Positions 36,851-49,279 are shown, counted from the first letter of the stretch. The stretch is DNA of 64,000 nt from Aralia elata (GCA_034770075.1 CM068383.1:5270374-5334373); one strand, 5' to 3'. The notes: generated from the sequence alone by a model not told the origin. Made by a program: numbers and translations.

Positions 36851-39351
36851 TCATTTTGACGCACCTTATTAGTATTTTAAAGCCATGCAAGAATTGTACA
36901 TTAGACTGCTTTCAAGTTAACTTCCCTATAATCCATTCTACCGCTTCCAGCAAGGCTTTCAATTAAATAATGTACCTTAAAGCTGTGTAATTATATATAC
37001 CGTATATATCTAGGGTCTTAATTAAAAGACATTTCCATTTTTAGCTCTTTGTCATAACATCCTCGTACTACCTGGTCAGATGTTATATTATCACTTCATC
37101 TCGTTCACAATAGTAAGTTTTAAATAGGAAGTGATTTTCTGTACCAGTCTGTATCTAATATTAATTTGTATATGATAATTTTATATAAAATAACCCTGCC
37201 AAATCCTGTTTATAAATTCCTTATTTAGAGGACACGTTGCCTTATATATATGGATGACTGAATTTTAAAACTTAATATGATTACTTTTTTACATGGCACA
37301 ATTAAAATTAATTTGCTCTTTTGTATTAATTATTTGCTAGATATCAAGTTGCCTTCTTGGCAAAGTATGGAATATTCTTGTGAAGAGGACAATGTATCTT
37401 TTCTAAAATGTAAGCCATGGACATTGGACAAACAGACAGATACAAAACTAAAGGCATAGTGCCATACACTATTTTACAACATCCCTTAAAATCAATTAAT
37501 CAAATAAACAATAAGGTTATTAAAAAAAACCGTAAGGGTTAAACTTAGAGGAACTTTAAACTTAAGCGGATAGAAAGAAGCACCAACAGGACAAATTAAA
37601 GTTCATTATTTTCTCAAAAAAAAAAATTCACTATCAAATTAATTTAGAGGCAATGTGCACACTCTCAAAATTCTGATACTATGTTAAATAATCAACTCAT
37701 CTAAAAATAAAAATTTAAGTAATTAGAAAAAGACAACATAATGTATACTATGCTAATGCTCTTTGCTTTCAAAAAAGGAAAAAAGCGCGTCCACAAAAGC
37801 ATACGTTAGTCTGATTGAAGTTTAATTAAAGAAAAGTTTACAGCATGGTTAACTATATTACTGGTTTTGATAGTGATTTGAATTGTCCTTTTCTGTGGAA
37901 TATGTACTTCTACTGAAGAGTTAATTAGTCATAACCTACTCAACCTTGTTTGGTTATGTATTTGTTGAATTAATTCTTTGTTAAAACAGCTATTTTCAAA
38001 TTCAGTATATTCCACATGAATGATGAATCATGAACCACGTGTATTTTGGTCCCCATAATAGCTCTACGCACGGTCATTTTTGGAGCATTTGTTTTAGCAT
38101 TCTAGAATGCTAATTATTCTTTATGTAGTGAAAAAGGACAAATGCTTTAAGTTTTATTTCTTAGTGTTTAACGATGTAACACCCCTTTCCTGAAATGGAA
38201 AGGGAGGTCATGTGCAATGCACAATAAACCTTAAAATAATTAATAGAGTACTAATAACTTCAAGATATTTAATAGTAGATAATTCATAAATATCGAATTA
38301 AAAAGAATTCTCCAAAAATGTACACAATAATCAAATCTAAAATCAAATAAACCTATTCGGTCAAAGGCTCAAAGGTAGCTCTTTTCACACAAAATCTTAA
38401 ACCGCCCCTGCAAACCTGTTAGAAGAAAAATACAGCATGAGCTAAATGTCCAGTACGAATATAAAAATACACAAATATACCACAAGATATATAATAAAAC
38501 CAAAAGAGTCAAATGAATGAACAAATTTGAACTACAGATGAATTATACGTATATCAAAATTAGTGAGGCTAGATACAAATGATGAACACTGTCTAACGGA
38601 CAATTATAGTCAAAAGGATCCCAAACAAGAAGAAGGCTGAATCAAAATGTTTATAAGGTGATAATTTCATAATGAGCTCAAATACGAATAGTCAAAGACT
38701 AACAAAATAAATTGGTACCATGATGTATGCAAATCAAACCGGATAGTAAGCACAACACATACATCACTAATCCGCCAAACAAATCAAATCAAATCAAATC
38801 AAATACTGAGTCGAGCCATACGTATCCTAAACAAATATATCAAATGGCCAAAGCTCGCACCCAAAGCAACATACAAAAGGATACGCCGTGGACTGATTAT
38901 ACTACCACAGATGGTGTCATGCCCCGGTGTCAAGAGGACATGCATGTGGTACCCCCACAGGTGGTTAGCTCAAGTATACCCTAATGATCAAACTACAAAA
39001 TGTAAGCCAAAAGGGTTCATATCACAAGGCTTACATAGCTATTTTCAAATGATATCAAATTATTCAAAATACAAATGAGCTCAACTGTCTTAAGATACCA
39101 AATATCAAAAATAACTCCTAAATATTAACGAAAATATATGAATAAGGTATCAAATGAATAATTTCTCAAAACACAATTTGTCCAAATTACGAATTACTAC
39201 ATAACTGATATATGGAATAGAACAACAATCAGGAAACGAAGTACAAAATTTGTACTTGATAATCAGATCCACGTATAACACACTCCACAAAATCTTAATC
39301 TCCAACGCCAACGATATCAAATACGAAATCTTAATCACCGCCTAAACATAT

Positions 39352-39875
39352 TGATGCGGTTGATGAGCAAGCATGTCAGTTTATGGAAAGATTTGATAAG
39401 ATTTGATAAATTATGGAAAGATTTGATCTAGTGGCAATTTGGTAATTTCTGTCAAGTTTGGAGTATCGAATTTTGACGTTTCCGGAGTCTAATTTCATTG
39501 GAAACGGCTGAACAATCAAAGGTCGCCAGCGCTTCGCTCGTGAGCTGAAGGGTTTTTTGGTCAAATTACATTGTTTAGGCCTTCAAAATTACATTTTATT
39601 ATTTTCGGGTTATTTTTGTAATTTTCTTTATTATTTTTCCTTTTTCGTTTGGGTTTCTGCTATTAGGGTTTTGCTATTTAAGTGTTTGTTATGATGGGAT
39701 TGAGCAGTTTTTTGATGAATAATAAAATTTCTTTATTTACCCAAAATTCTCTGAATTAGAATTTTGTTGCCTATTTCCTGGAATTCGTAGAATCAACAGG
39801 TTGTAGAAGGTTATCGTTGGTAATCGTGCGCGATTCAACAATTGGTAACGATTTTCGTTTACTTCCGCTACGTCA
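39352..39875 (+). repeat. 5' LTR of the CRM-like element
   Basis: Bounded by TG...CA and followed directly by the primer-binding site. It contains the fossil of the end of the pol reading frame (the codons for the last ~17 residues) because coding sequence overlaps the LTR. Confidence 0.9.
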
Positions 39876-39877
39876 GT

Positions 39878-39891
39878 TGGTATCAGAGCCA
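39878..39891 (+). promoter_or_regulatory. Primer-binding site, initiator tRNA-Met type
   Basis: TGGTATCAGAGCCA starts two bases after the 5' LTR. Confidence 0.92.
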
Positions 39892-39905
39892 GAACCATAT
39901 TCACC

Positions 39906-42900
39906 ATGCCACCCCGTAGAGTGCAACGTATGGATGAAGTTTATGGGCGTGAGGATCTGCAGCGCCTTGAGCAGCGGTTCGAGCAGCGTATCAGAGAATT
40001 GATGGAACATGGGATGAACACTATGATGGATCGACTGACACTACGGATGGGTGAGTTGTTGGTGAACCAAAATAAGGCAATTCCAAATCAGGAGAGGAAC
40101 CCTACTTATGATGATCGGAGGAATCCTTTCGCAGCAGAGAATGATGACGGCGATGACTTTGATGTTGAATATAAGGAGGCACCTCGTGGGCGTCGTCGAC
40201 CATATGCAGTGGAGGATGATAGGAGACGTTGGGAGACTGGTATGAGGATTGAGATTCCTGAATTTCGTGGTACCCTCCAGCCTGAAGAATTCATTGACTG
40301 GCTGGCCACGGTAGAAGAGATCCTGGAATTTAAGGGTGTCCCTGATGATAAACAAGTACCCTTGGTTGCTACCAGACTCAGAGATAGAGCGATGGCGTGG
40401 TGTCAGCAACTCAAGCAAACGAGGGTTCGATCGGGGAAATCAAAAATTACAAACTGGGAGAAGATGAAGGAACAGTTGCAGGTGGCGTTTTTACCTTATA
40501 ATTATCAGCGATTAATGTACCAGCGGTTGCAGAATTTAAAACAAGGAGGTCGTACAGTTGATGAATACACAACTGAATTCTATTAGTTGATTGCTTGGAA
40601 CGAGGTGCATGAGACATAAGACCAGTTGGTAGCCCGTTATATTGGGGGATTACGAGAACAAATTAAAGAGACAATCAACATGTTTGATCCGATGTCTGTT
40701 TCTGCCGCACATCAGCGGGTTGTGCAGGTTGAGAAGAGGCGTCTTGGTGGTTTTGGACAATATTCTGGTATTAGGAATTCAGGAGGCGGTGTTAACAGTG
40801 GCCGTTCAGGCGAGGTTGCTGCCGCGGGGACAATAGCCAAAACAGGAGCAGCAACAAATAATAACAGGAGGATTGGTCCAGTAAGTGGTATCAAGTGTTT
40901 TGCATATGGTGAACCGGGGCACAGGCAAGCTGATTGCAAGAAGACCGAAAAAAGGACAATGTTTGCTGAAACAGATGAGGGTGATGCTGTCGATGATGAA
41001 GCCTTGTTGACTAGTCAACCGATTTTTGATTCAGAAATCCTGGATGAAGAGCTAGTGACTGGTGATGTTGGGACTGCATTAGTGGTAAGAAGGTCCTGCC
41101 TTACACCTAGGGCTGTTGATGATGATTGGCTGCGAAACAATATTTTTCAGTCAACCTGTACTGTAAAAGGAAAGGTGTGTAAGTTTATTATTGACGCGGG
41201 CAGTTGTGAAAATATAATTTCAGCAGAGGCAGTTCGAAAGTTAGAACTAACAACTAAAAAGCACCCAAAGCCATATAAGTTAGCCTGGTTGAAACAAGGG
41301 GGTGAGGTGACTGTCTCAAAACGTGCACTGGTACCCTTTTCTGTGGGGACAAAGTACAAAGACGAGGTTTGGTGTGATGTAGTCGCTATGGATGCGTGCC
41401 ACCTACTGTTGGGACGACCTTGACAATTTGATAGAGAGGTGGTTCATAATGGTAAAACAAATACATATAGCTTTATGTTTGAGGGGGTAAAGATTGTGTT
41501 AGTGCCCAAGCGGGAAGAAAATAAAGGTAGTGCTAGTTTGTTGACTTTGACACAGTTTGAGGAGGCGGTGCAGGAGACAGAAATAGTGTATGCCTTAATC
41601 GGGAGAATGGTTGACAAGGATGTAGAGGTTCTTGATGTAGTCAAACCAATTCTAGATGAGTTCAGTGATGTATTTCCAGAGGAACTACCTGAAGGATTAC
41701 CCCCAATGCGTGACATACAACATCACATTGATTTGGAGCCCGGGGCATCATTACCCAATCGCCCTCATTACAGGATGAGTCCTGGAGAGCATGAAGAATT
41801 AAGGAAACAGGTGGAAGAGTTACTGGCCAAGGGCTACATCCGGGAAAGCTTGAGTCCCTACGCGGTACCAGCCCTTTTGACTCCAAAGAAAGATGGTACT
41901 TGGCGGATGTGTATCGACAGTAGAGCCATCAATAAAATAACGGTCAGGTATCATTTTCCTATTCCACGCTTGGATGACCTGCTGGATCAGCTTAGTGGGG
42001 CTACTGTTTTTACTAAATTAGATTTAAAGAGTGGGTACCATCAACTCCGAATTCGAGCTGGCGATGAATGAAAGACCGCTTTTAAGACTAGGGAGGGATT
42101 GTACGAGTGGATGGTCATGTCGTTTGGATTGTCCAATGCACCTAGCACCTTTATGCGTGTTATGAACCAGGTTTTGAGGCCTTTCATTGGTAAGTGTGTT
42201 GTCGTGTACTTCGATGACATTCTAATATACAGTGCTAATCCGAGCGAGCATCTTAGTCAGTTACGAGAAGTTCTTCATATGTTGCGTCGGGAGAAATTGT
42301 ATGCTGCAGCTAAAAAGTGTGTCTTTTTGACACCTAGGGTACTGTTTCTTGGATACATAGTGTCTGATGTAGGGCTGCAGGTAGATGAGTCCAAAGTCGA
42401 GGCTGTGAAGCATTGGCCACGACCTAGTACCTTGACTGAAGTTAGGAGCTTCCATGGGTTAGCATCCTTTTATCAGCGTTTTATTCCATACTTTAGTAGC
42501 ATTATGGCTCATATTACTGATTGTATGAAGCAGGATGGGAAATTTGCTTGGACTGGCGAAGCAGATGAGGCGTTTGAGCTGATTAAACACCGCCTTACAA
42601 TAGCTCCTATTTTAGTCTTACCGGATTTCCATCAACCTTTTGAGTTGCACTCTGATGCTTCCAAGGTGGGAATTGGGGCTGTTTTGAGTCAAAATAACAG
42701 GCCAGTGACATATTTTAGTGAAAAGTTGTCGGGTGCCAAGTTGCGTTATAGCACTTATGATGTTGAGTTTTATGTTGTGGTTCAGGCTATCAAGCATTGG
42801 CGCTATTATTTGTTTCAGCGGGAGTTTATTTTGTATACTGATCATGAGGCTTTAAAACATTTGCACAGTCAAGATAAAGTTTCTGCTAGACATGCGAGCT

Positions 42901-42962
42901 GGGTTGCCTACCTCCAAAGATTCACTTTCGTGATGAAACACAAGTCCGGCGTTACCAATTAA
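39906..42962 (+). pseudogene. CRM-like gag, protease and reverse transcriptase/RNase H, with four stops
   Basis: The ATG at 39906 starts gag, MPPRRVQRMDEVYGRED, followed by a capsid domain with IEIPEFRGTLQPEEF and YTTEFY. One reading frame continues to 42962 apart from stops at 40584 (TAG), 40617 (TAA), 41421 (TGA) and 42069 (TGA). All are one base from a sense codon. The zinc knuckle reads CFAYGEPGHRQADC, so its second Cys is Tyr. The protease active site reads DAG in place of DSG. RT has LDLKSGYHQ and the catalytic VYFDDILIYS near 42205. RNase H follows with LHSDASKVGIGAV and YTDHEALKHL. The frame is lost at about 42960, where TAAT appears duplicated. Confidence 0.9.
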
Positions 42963-42966
42963 TAGA

Positions 42967-44326
42967 GTGGCTGATGCTTTGAGCAGGCGCAAGGGGCTGT
43001 TAACTCAACTTTCTGTGGAGGTACATGGGTTTGATTCATTTGCTGAATTATTTGAAATTGGTCCGTATTTTTCTGGTATTTTGGCAAAGGTTCGGGCCGG
43101 GGAGAGGACAGATTTCCATTTACATGATGGATTTTTATTTAAAATAATCAACTATGTGTGCCAGATTGTAGTTTGCGGTTAAATATTCTTAAGGAGCTGC
43201 ATGGCGAGGGACATGTAGGGAGAGATAGGACCTTGCAGTTAGTACAATGTACTTACTTTTGGCCTACTATTCGGAAGGAGGTTGAAAAACTGGTGCAACG
43301 TTATCGGGTTTGCCAAGTCGCTAAGGGAACAACAACTAATGCCGGTTTATATATGCCTCTACCAGTTCCATCTCAGCCATGGGTTGACATCAGTATGGAT
43401 TTTGTGCTTGGCTTACCACATACACAGCGGGGTAACGATTCTATTTATGTGGTAGTTGATCGTTTTTCCAAGATGGTGCACTTTATTCCATGTAAGAAGA
43501 CCACAGATGCTGTTCGTGTTGCTCAATTGTTCTTTAGGGAGATTTATAGGTTGCACGGTTTACCAATGTCTATTGTGTCTGACCGTGATACTCGGTTTCT
43601 TAGCCATTTTTGGCGTAGTTTGTGGAAGATGGTGAACACACAGTTGAATTTTAGTAGTGCCTATCACCCGCAGACGGATGGGCAGACTGAAGTGGTGAAT
43701 CGATCCTTAGGAAATTTGTTGAGGTGTTTGGTTGGTGAACATGTGAAGGGTTGGGATCTGAAGCTATGTCAGGCTGAGTTTGCCCATAATCATGCAGTTA
43801 ACAGGAGTACTGGCTTTAGTCCTTTTGCAGTAGTGTATTCTGTTACTCCTAGGGGACCACTTGATTTGCTGCCCTTACCAGCAAAGACGCAAATTCATGG
43901 GACCGCAGAGACTTTTGTGACTGGATTGCAGGAGGTGCACAGGGCTGTCCATGATAATCTGCTGCAGGCTGCGAGCAAGTATAAACACGCTGCTGATAAG
44001 AAACGGCGTCATCTTGATTCGACGTGGGCGATTTTGTGTGGGTTGTTTTTACTAAGGATAGATTTTCTGCAGGTGACTATAATAAGTTGTCTGCCAAGAA
44101 GATTGGGCCGGTGGAAATCATTGAGAAGATCAATCCTAATGCATATCGTTTACGACTGCCAAGTCATATTCATACCGCGCCTATTTTTAATGTCAAACAT
44201 TTGATTTCTTACACCGGTGATTCTTTTGATGATGACAATTCGAGGGCGAATTATGTCCACCCTGGGGAGAATGATGCGGTTGATGAGCAAGCATGTCAGT
44301 TTATGGAAAGATTTGATAAGATTTGA
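42967..44326 (+). pseudogene. CRM-like integrase and C-terminal region, with three frameshifts
   Basis: After a 4-bp insertion the frame resumes with VADALSRRKG. A one-base loss near 43141 shifts to the frame carrying the integrase zinc finger, HGEGHVGRDRT to RYRVCQVAKG, whose first Cys of the CxxC pair is Tyr. The catalytic core has DISMDFVLGLP, SDRDTRFLSHFW and HPQTDGQTEVVN. Another one-base loss near 44018 precedes the conserved tail GDFVWVVFTKDRF, KKIGPVEIIEKINPNAYRL and PIFNVKHL. The reading frame crosses the polypurine tract and ends at 44326, 55 bp inside the 3' LTR. No chromodomain follows. Confidence 0.88.
44262..44271 (+). promoter_or_regulatory. Polypurine tract within coding sequence
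   Basis: TGGGGAGAA followed by the LTR start TGATGCGG. The purine tract is itself translated as part of the C-terminal tail, so the tract and coding sequence overlap. Confidence 0.7.
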
Positions 44327-44817
44327 TAAGATTTGATAAATTATGGAAAGACTTGATCTAATGGCAATTTGGTAATTTCTGTCAAGTTTGGAGTATCGAA
44401 TTTTGACGTTTCTGGAGCCTAATTTCATTGGAAACGGGCCAACGGTCAAAAGTCACGAGCGTTTTGCTCGTGAGCTGTAGGGTTTTTTGGTCAAATTTCA
44501 TCGTTTAGGCCTTCAAAATTGCATTTTATTGTTTTCGAGTTATTTTTGTAATTTTCTTTATTAGTTTTCCTTTTCCGTTTGGGTTTCTGCTATTAGGGTT
44601 TTGTTATTTAAGTGTTTGTTATGATGGGATTGAGAGCAGTTTTTTGATGAATAATAAAATTTCTTTATTTACCCAAAATTCTCTGAATTAGAATTTTGTT
44701 GTCTATTTCCTGGAATTCGTAGAATCAACAGGTTGTAGAAGGTTATCGTTGGTAATCGTGCGCGATTCAACAATTGGTAACGATTTTCGTTTACTTCCGC
44801 TACGTCACATATTCACC
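44272..44817 (+). repeat. 3' LTR of the CRM-like element
   Basis: Matches the 5' LTR, with an extra GATTTGATAA-type repeat near its start and scattered substitutions. Ends CTACGTCA followed by CATAT. Confidence 0.9.
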
Positions 44818-45264
44818 CCAAATTAAATATATAATTTAAACTAATAATTCTAAAATACTTTTAACTTATTCAAAGTACCTTTAATTATTCGCCTTAGATC
44901 ATTCATTAATACCCCAAAGTATAAAAATTAATAGCAAAAGTCAAGAAATCGTAAAACCCTAATATGACATTATTCTTAAGACCTCAGTCTATTGTATCAA
45001 TCATATCAATCTGATTTTATAATTATTTTCCAAAGTAACTAATTTTAATAGAAACTAGACTTCAAATACTCCAATTTAGCCTCAAGAATTACTCAAATCG
45101 GATTCGAAATCATTAAGTTATACATTTTTAAATATTAAAACTCATTGCTAAAAATTTGCTTGAAAAATCCCAAACCAGCCACTTCTTAAAATTCGTAACA
45201 AATCATATGTTAATTTTTAACGGTTCAAAATTGGTGAACATATTCTTAGCTTATATATGTATAA

Positions 45265-45944
45265 TGTGGGCCCAAGTGAATATTAGGGTTCACATGACCT
45301 AATTTAATTAAATGTACAAATTAGGGTTTACAAAAACCTAATTAAATGTGCAAATTAGGGTTCATGTGACCTAATTAAATGTACAGATTAGACAAAAATA
45401 AACGTGCTAGACCCGGAAAAGTCTCCACGTGTTCCAAGGTAGAAGACTCGTGGATGCGACCCATTTTGGGAATTGATTGAGGGATTGGATTGGTGGCTAG
45501 AAGAACAGGGCAATTTGGGCATTACTTTAATGATTAAAGGACATTTCTGGAATTTTTCCTATAAAACATGACTAAAGGGTATTTCTGGAATTCTCCTTAA
45601 AACATGTGTCTGGCATGTGACTATTTCTCAGGGAAGCTCTATAAATAGTCCCTCTATTCTAAGAAAAATGGATCGCTCTCAAGACATTACACTTAGACTC
45701 TTGAAAGCTCATTACACTTGGAACTCTTTCTCAACTCAAAGACTCAAGAAGGCTCTTGGAATCCCTGCTACCCTAACCCGGTTTCCGGATTCTAGGAGTT
45801 CTGCCATGTGTCCTTGGAGTAATCCCCCACCTGTTCTTCTCCCCTCTTCAATCAATCAATCAATTCCGTGCTCTTCGTGGATTTCTCTCCTCTCCAGTCA
45901 ACACGAAACCCTAACCCTAGCAAGGTGTAATTTCTGTATCTACA
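45265..45944 (+). mobile_element. Solo LTR of the gag-only (Tat-like) family
   Basis: Begins TGTGGGCCCAAGTGAATATT and ends TTTCTGTATCTACA. It is flanked by a perfect 5-bp duplication, TATAA (45260-45264 and 45945-45949). It is the same sequence, in the opposite orientation, as the LTRs of the element at 47291-54214, including the ACACGTG/CCACGTG stretch, CTATAAATAGTCCCTC and GGTTTCCGGATTCTAGGAG. The CTATAAATAG at 45640-45649 is its likely TATA box. Confidence 0.93.
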
Positions 45945-46852
45945 TATAACATATCCAAAAAATTATAATGAGCTAACGTCTAGGTTAAGAGATATAACTT
46001 ATGCAATAAACCTCAAAATATAGAAACTAATTTCCAGATTTTAACGTTTACATTCAATCAAATTATATTTCTTTATATAAATTTATCTTCTCTTTCCAAT
46101 TATCATAATATCTAATTCAATGTCTATATTTTATTTAAAAACAATCTATAATTTCAAAACCCTCATAGCTAAACTTAAAGTCAAAATACAAATAATATTT
46201 ATCTTTTTTGTTCGTCTTTTTTCAATACGCAACAATAAAGAATCTGAATTTCGGATCTTCTCAATTCTTTAAAATATCTTCATGTCTTCACAAAAATTGT
46301 AGCTCTCGATAAAATTCACGAAATAAGCTCAAGAATTACTCGATTCGGAGTAAATATGACTGACTTACGAATTTTTAAAATTAGGGTTGAAAATAGTGAC
46401 AGGAATCAGGACATGTTACGGCTTTCAACAATTTAAGGCATAAAGATGATATCAAATAACTACTCTTTCTCTTCATAATTATAGAGGACGAAAAACTGCA
46501 GAAATAGATTTTAGATTCACTCAATTCTGATATTGGATGAATTAAATATAATTTTTATTATGGGCTGCAGTGCACATGAAAACTCTACTCGGGAATTCAA
46601 CTAACAAAATTAGAATAGAATTAAGGTTACATCTCTACTCCTTAAATATATAATAAGGAACAAGAGGAGTTAAAAAAATCCTAATGAACTCTTTACTTTT
46701 AATTAATTCAAGTAATTAATTATCTAGTAAGAGAATTTAACTTTCTAAACGATATAAAAAAAACTAGTAACTTACCTATTCCAATTCAATTATGCTTTTA
46801 GAAAAAAAATCAAATTAATATTTAATTATTAACAAAAATCCGGATTATTACA

Positions 46853-47290
46853 AACAACCTAACCAATACAAAATAAGGTTGATTCGATAGAATTAATCAT
46901 ATAAAAACAATCTAGTTATAACAACTATACTAGTATCAAAGAGAGATCAGTGGCTTTAGGTTGATATGGAGATGAGTAATGAAATTAGAGAAGTTCATGA
47001 AAATTTAGCTAGCTAAGAAGTATAGTAGGGTTTTGAATTGCCAAGAGAAGGAAGAGAACAATAAAGAAATGTCGCAAGTGCTATCACAACCATGATCAAA
47101 GGTTAACTTGCTTCCCTCTTAATTATACATCCTTCATTTTCAGTTTCAGTTAAAAAAAATTAGGCTCATTTAGTAAACTAACCGAACTCAGACAAGGTTA
47201 GTTAAACTTGACTCGGTTCAATTCGTTTGTAGTCCTAGCTAGTTACATATCCACACACATCATATTCTATAATTTATCTATGTAAAAGTT
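46853..47290. other. Host DNA upstream of gene B, no gene supported
   Basis: About 440 bp left over between two insertions. A possible donor site (ATCAAAG|GTTAAC near 47100) has the right phase to splice to gene B, but the frame before it has a nearby stop and its sequence is not convincingly like exon 1 of gene A. AAGTT at 47286-47290 is the left target duplication of the next element. Confidence 0.35.
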
Positions 47291-47947
47291 TGTAGGTACA
47301 GAAATTACACCTTGCTAGGGTTAGGGTTTCGTGTTGGCTGGAGAGGAGAGAAATCCACGAAGAGTACGGAACTGATTGATTGATTGAAGAGGGGAGAAGA
47401 ACAGGTGGGCAGTTACTCCAATGAGACGTGGCAGAACTCCTAGAATCCGGAAACCGGGTTAAGGTAGCAGGGATTCCAAGAGCCTTCTAGAGTCTTCGAG
47501 TTGTGAGAGAGTTTCAAGTGTTTAGAGCTTCCAAGAGTCTAAGTGTAATGTCTTGAGAGCGATCCCCTTTTCTTAGAATAGAGGGGCTATTTATAGAGTT
47601 TTCCTGGGAAATAGTCACATGTCAGGCATATGTTTTAAGGGAAATTCCCGAAATACTCTTTAATTATGTTTTAAAGGAGAAATTCCAGAAATGCCCTTCA
47701 ATCATCAAAGTAATGCCCAAATTGTCCTGTTCTTCTAGCCACCAATCCAATCCCTCAATCAATTCCCAAAATGGGTCGCATCCACGGGTCTTCTGCCTTG
47801 GAACACGTGGAGACTTCCCTGGGTCTAGTACATTTAATTAGGTCACATGAACCCTAATTTTACATTTAATTAGGTTTTTTATAAACCCTAATTTGTACAT
47901 TTAATCTAATTAGGTCATGTGAACCCTAATATGCACTTGGACCCACA
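47291..47947 (-). repeat. 3' LTR of the gag-only element
   Basis: On the plus strand TGTAGGTACAGAAATTAC to GCACTTGGACCCACA. It matches the 5' LTR apart from scattered substitutions. Confidence 0.93.
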
Positions 47948-47960
47948 TTTGCCCCCTGCG
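47948..47960 (-). promoter_or_regulatory. Polypurine tract of the gag-only element
   Basis: On the minus strand GCAGGGGGCAAA abuts the 3' LTR start TGTGGGTCC. Confidence 0.75.
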
Positions 47961-48245
47961 CGAGAGTCACGATTCCTGAGAGACGCTCGTGCAAAATAAT
48001 CCAGGCTTGTGAATGATTTTGTGTGACTTCACTTGTCCAAGTACTGCTTGGTAGATCATCTGAAGCTTCCTCATTTTGCTCAATATTTTTTTTTTATTTT
48101 CTAAGAATTAAAAAAAAACAAGGAAAATCATCAGATATCACTAAATAAAATTCAATAATCAAATATTAATTTAGTATTTGGAAACAAAATCTTCCTTTAA
48201 AATTTTGTAAAGCAAGATCTTTTTTCCTTAGGAAAACCAAATATT

Positions 48246-48288
<43 letters not shown>

Positions 48289-49279
48289 CGAAATTGTCAT
48301 ACTGTTATCAAATATGTATATATTTTTGAAATTTTATTAAAATACCAAATTTAAACAATTTTCGAAAATTTATATATTTATTTAGAAATAAGCTCAAATA
48401 AACTTATCTTTAAATTGCGAAATCTTCCTTAAAAGGAACATAGAGATTGCTTCCTTTACTATTGCAAGCTTGCAGTTTGAATATACATCTCCCAAGTCAC
48501 GTAGGCTTCTCTTTTCATCGTGCACTTTTTTGTCTTGGCATTTGCTCTCCTCATTCAAGTTTGAAGATTCACCAAGAAGTCGTCAAGCCAACAGTCTTCA
48601 TCTTTGGGAAAGAGGTAAGAAAACAATTCCACCCTTATAGGGCCAAAGCCTAAGGGTTGAACCCTATAGTATCATCTTTCTCCAATTGATTGGAGTACTT
48701 TCTTCCGAATTTCTTCTTGACTTGCTTCTCCTACTTTTCTTTTCAGGTTATTGTAACTTTTCTTTTTGTCTTCCGAGCCCCGTTACTTGGATTATATCTC
48801 GGTAGGTTCCCTCGGATAATAAAGAAAAATATAATATTTATTGCGACAAAGAAGCATTCGTTCCGAAAAAATTGATTTGTGGAGCCTCAAAATTGCCAAG
48901 GTACACATCAGAAATTCCCCTAGGGGATCGAACCCTATAGGTGGCCGAACCCTATAGGGGAAATTGGAATTTTTTATTATTATTATTATTTTTTTTTTGG
49001 ATAGCCTAGCCGAACCCTAGGGGGGCGAACCCTAGGTGGCCGAACCTTAGGGATTTTTTTTTTTGGCTTAGGGTGACCAAACCCTAGGGTGGCCGAACCC
49101 TAGGGGGCCGAACCCTAGGGAGCGAATCCTAAGAGATTTTGTACCAAAATTTAAACATTGGGAATCGTGATCGCTGTTTTGACCATAACTTTTGTTCCGT
49201 TTGGAGTCTCGGGGCCTATAATATATCAAAACGACCGTGATTTTGATCCTTCCTTGACTTCATTTCTTCTTATTTTCAG
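47961..49279. other. Non-coding part of the gag-only element, with repeats
   Basis: Holds a (TA)n at 48249-48284. At about 48919-49131 there are imperfect repeats of GGCCGAACCCTAGGG and close variants. The region lies upstream of the antisense PMD gene and may be its 5' UTR and promoter. Intron-like ends are present, for example TTTTCAG ending at 49279. No protein was assigned to it. Confidence 0.5.

Larger units (their letters stand above)
35097..38174. other. Unassigned intergenic DNA
   Basis: 35100-35460 resumes the A/G-rich decayed coding-like sequence seen left of the CACTA element, with open stretches rich in Lys, Glu and Asn but no family match. The remainder is AT-rich. A possible small MITE lies at about 36746-36850. 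A candidate short ORF at 36451 is listed separately. Nothing else could be supported. Confidence 0.4.
39352..44817 (+). mobile_element. CRM-like Ty3/gypsy chromovirus, complete but dead
   Basis: LTRs of 524 bp (39352-39875) and 546 bp (44272-44817) begin TGATGCGGTTGATGAG and end CCGCTACGTCA. A perfect 5-bp duplication, CATAT, flanks it (39347-39351 and 44818-44822). The primer-binding site, gag, protease, RT, RNase H and integrase follow in the chromovirus order. The LTRs differ at a few percent of positions by eye plus a repeat-length change, so it is older than the Tekay insertion. The gag and RT style (EEFIDWLATVEEILEFKGV, CIDSRAINKITVRY, YEWMVMSFGLSNAPSTFM) resembles the CRM group. No chromodomain was recognised. 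Confidence 0.9.
38175..46852 (-). mobile_element. Solo LTR interrupted by a CRM-like element and a gag-only-family solo LTR
   Basis: Opens TGTAACACCCCTTTCCTG and closes AATCCGGATTATTACA. Flanks are AACGA (38170-38174) and AACAA (46853-46857), a 5-bp duplication with one G/A difference. Removing the two nested insertions leaves about 2.5 kb. No internal region or partner LTR is present. The TGTAACxCCC start matches the minus-strand orientation of the other chromovirus LTRs here, though the body is too diverged to place in the same family. Confidence 0.65.

Noticed and set aside
47040..47105. Upstream exon of gene B ending at ATCAAAG|GTTAAC
   Set aside because: Phase fits, but the frame has a TGA shortly before and no start codon, and its sequence is not clearly like exon 1 of gene A.
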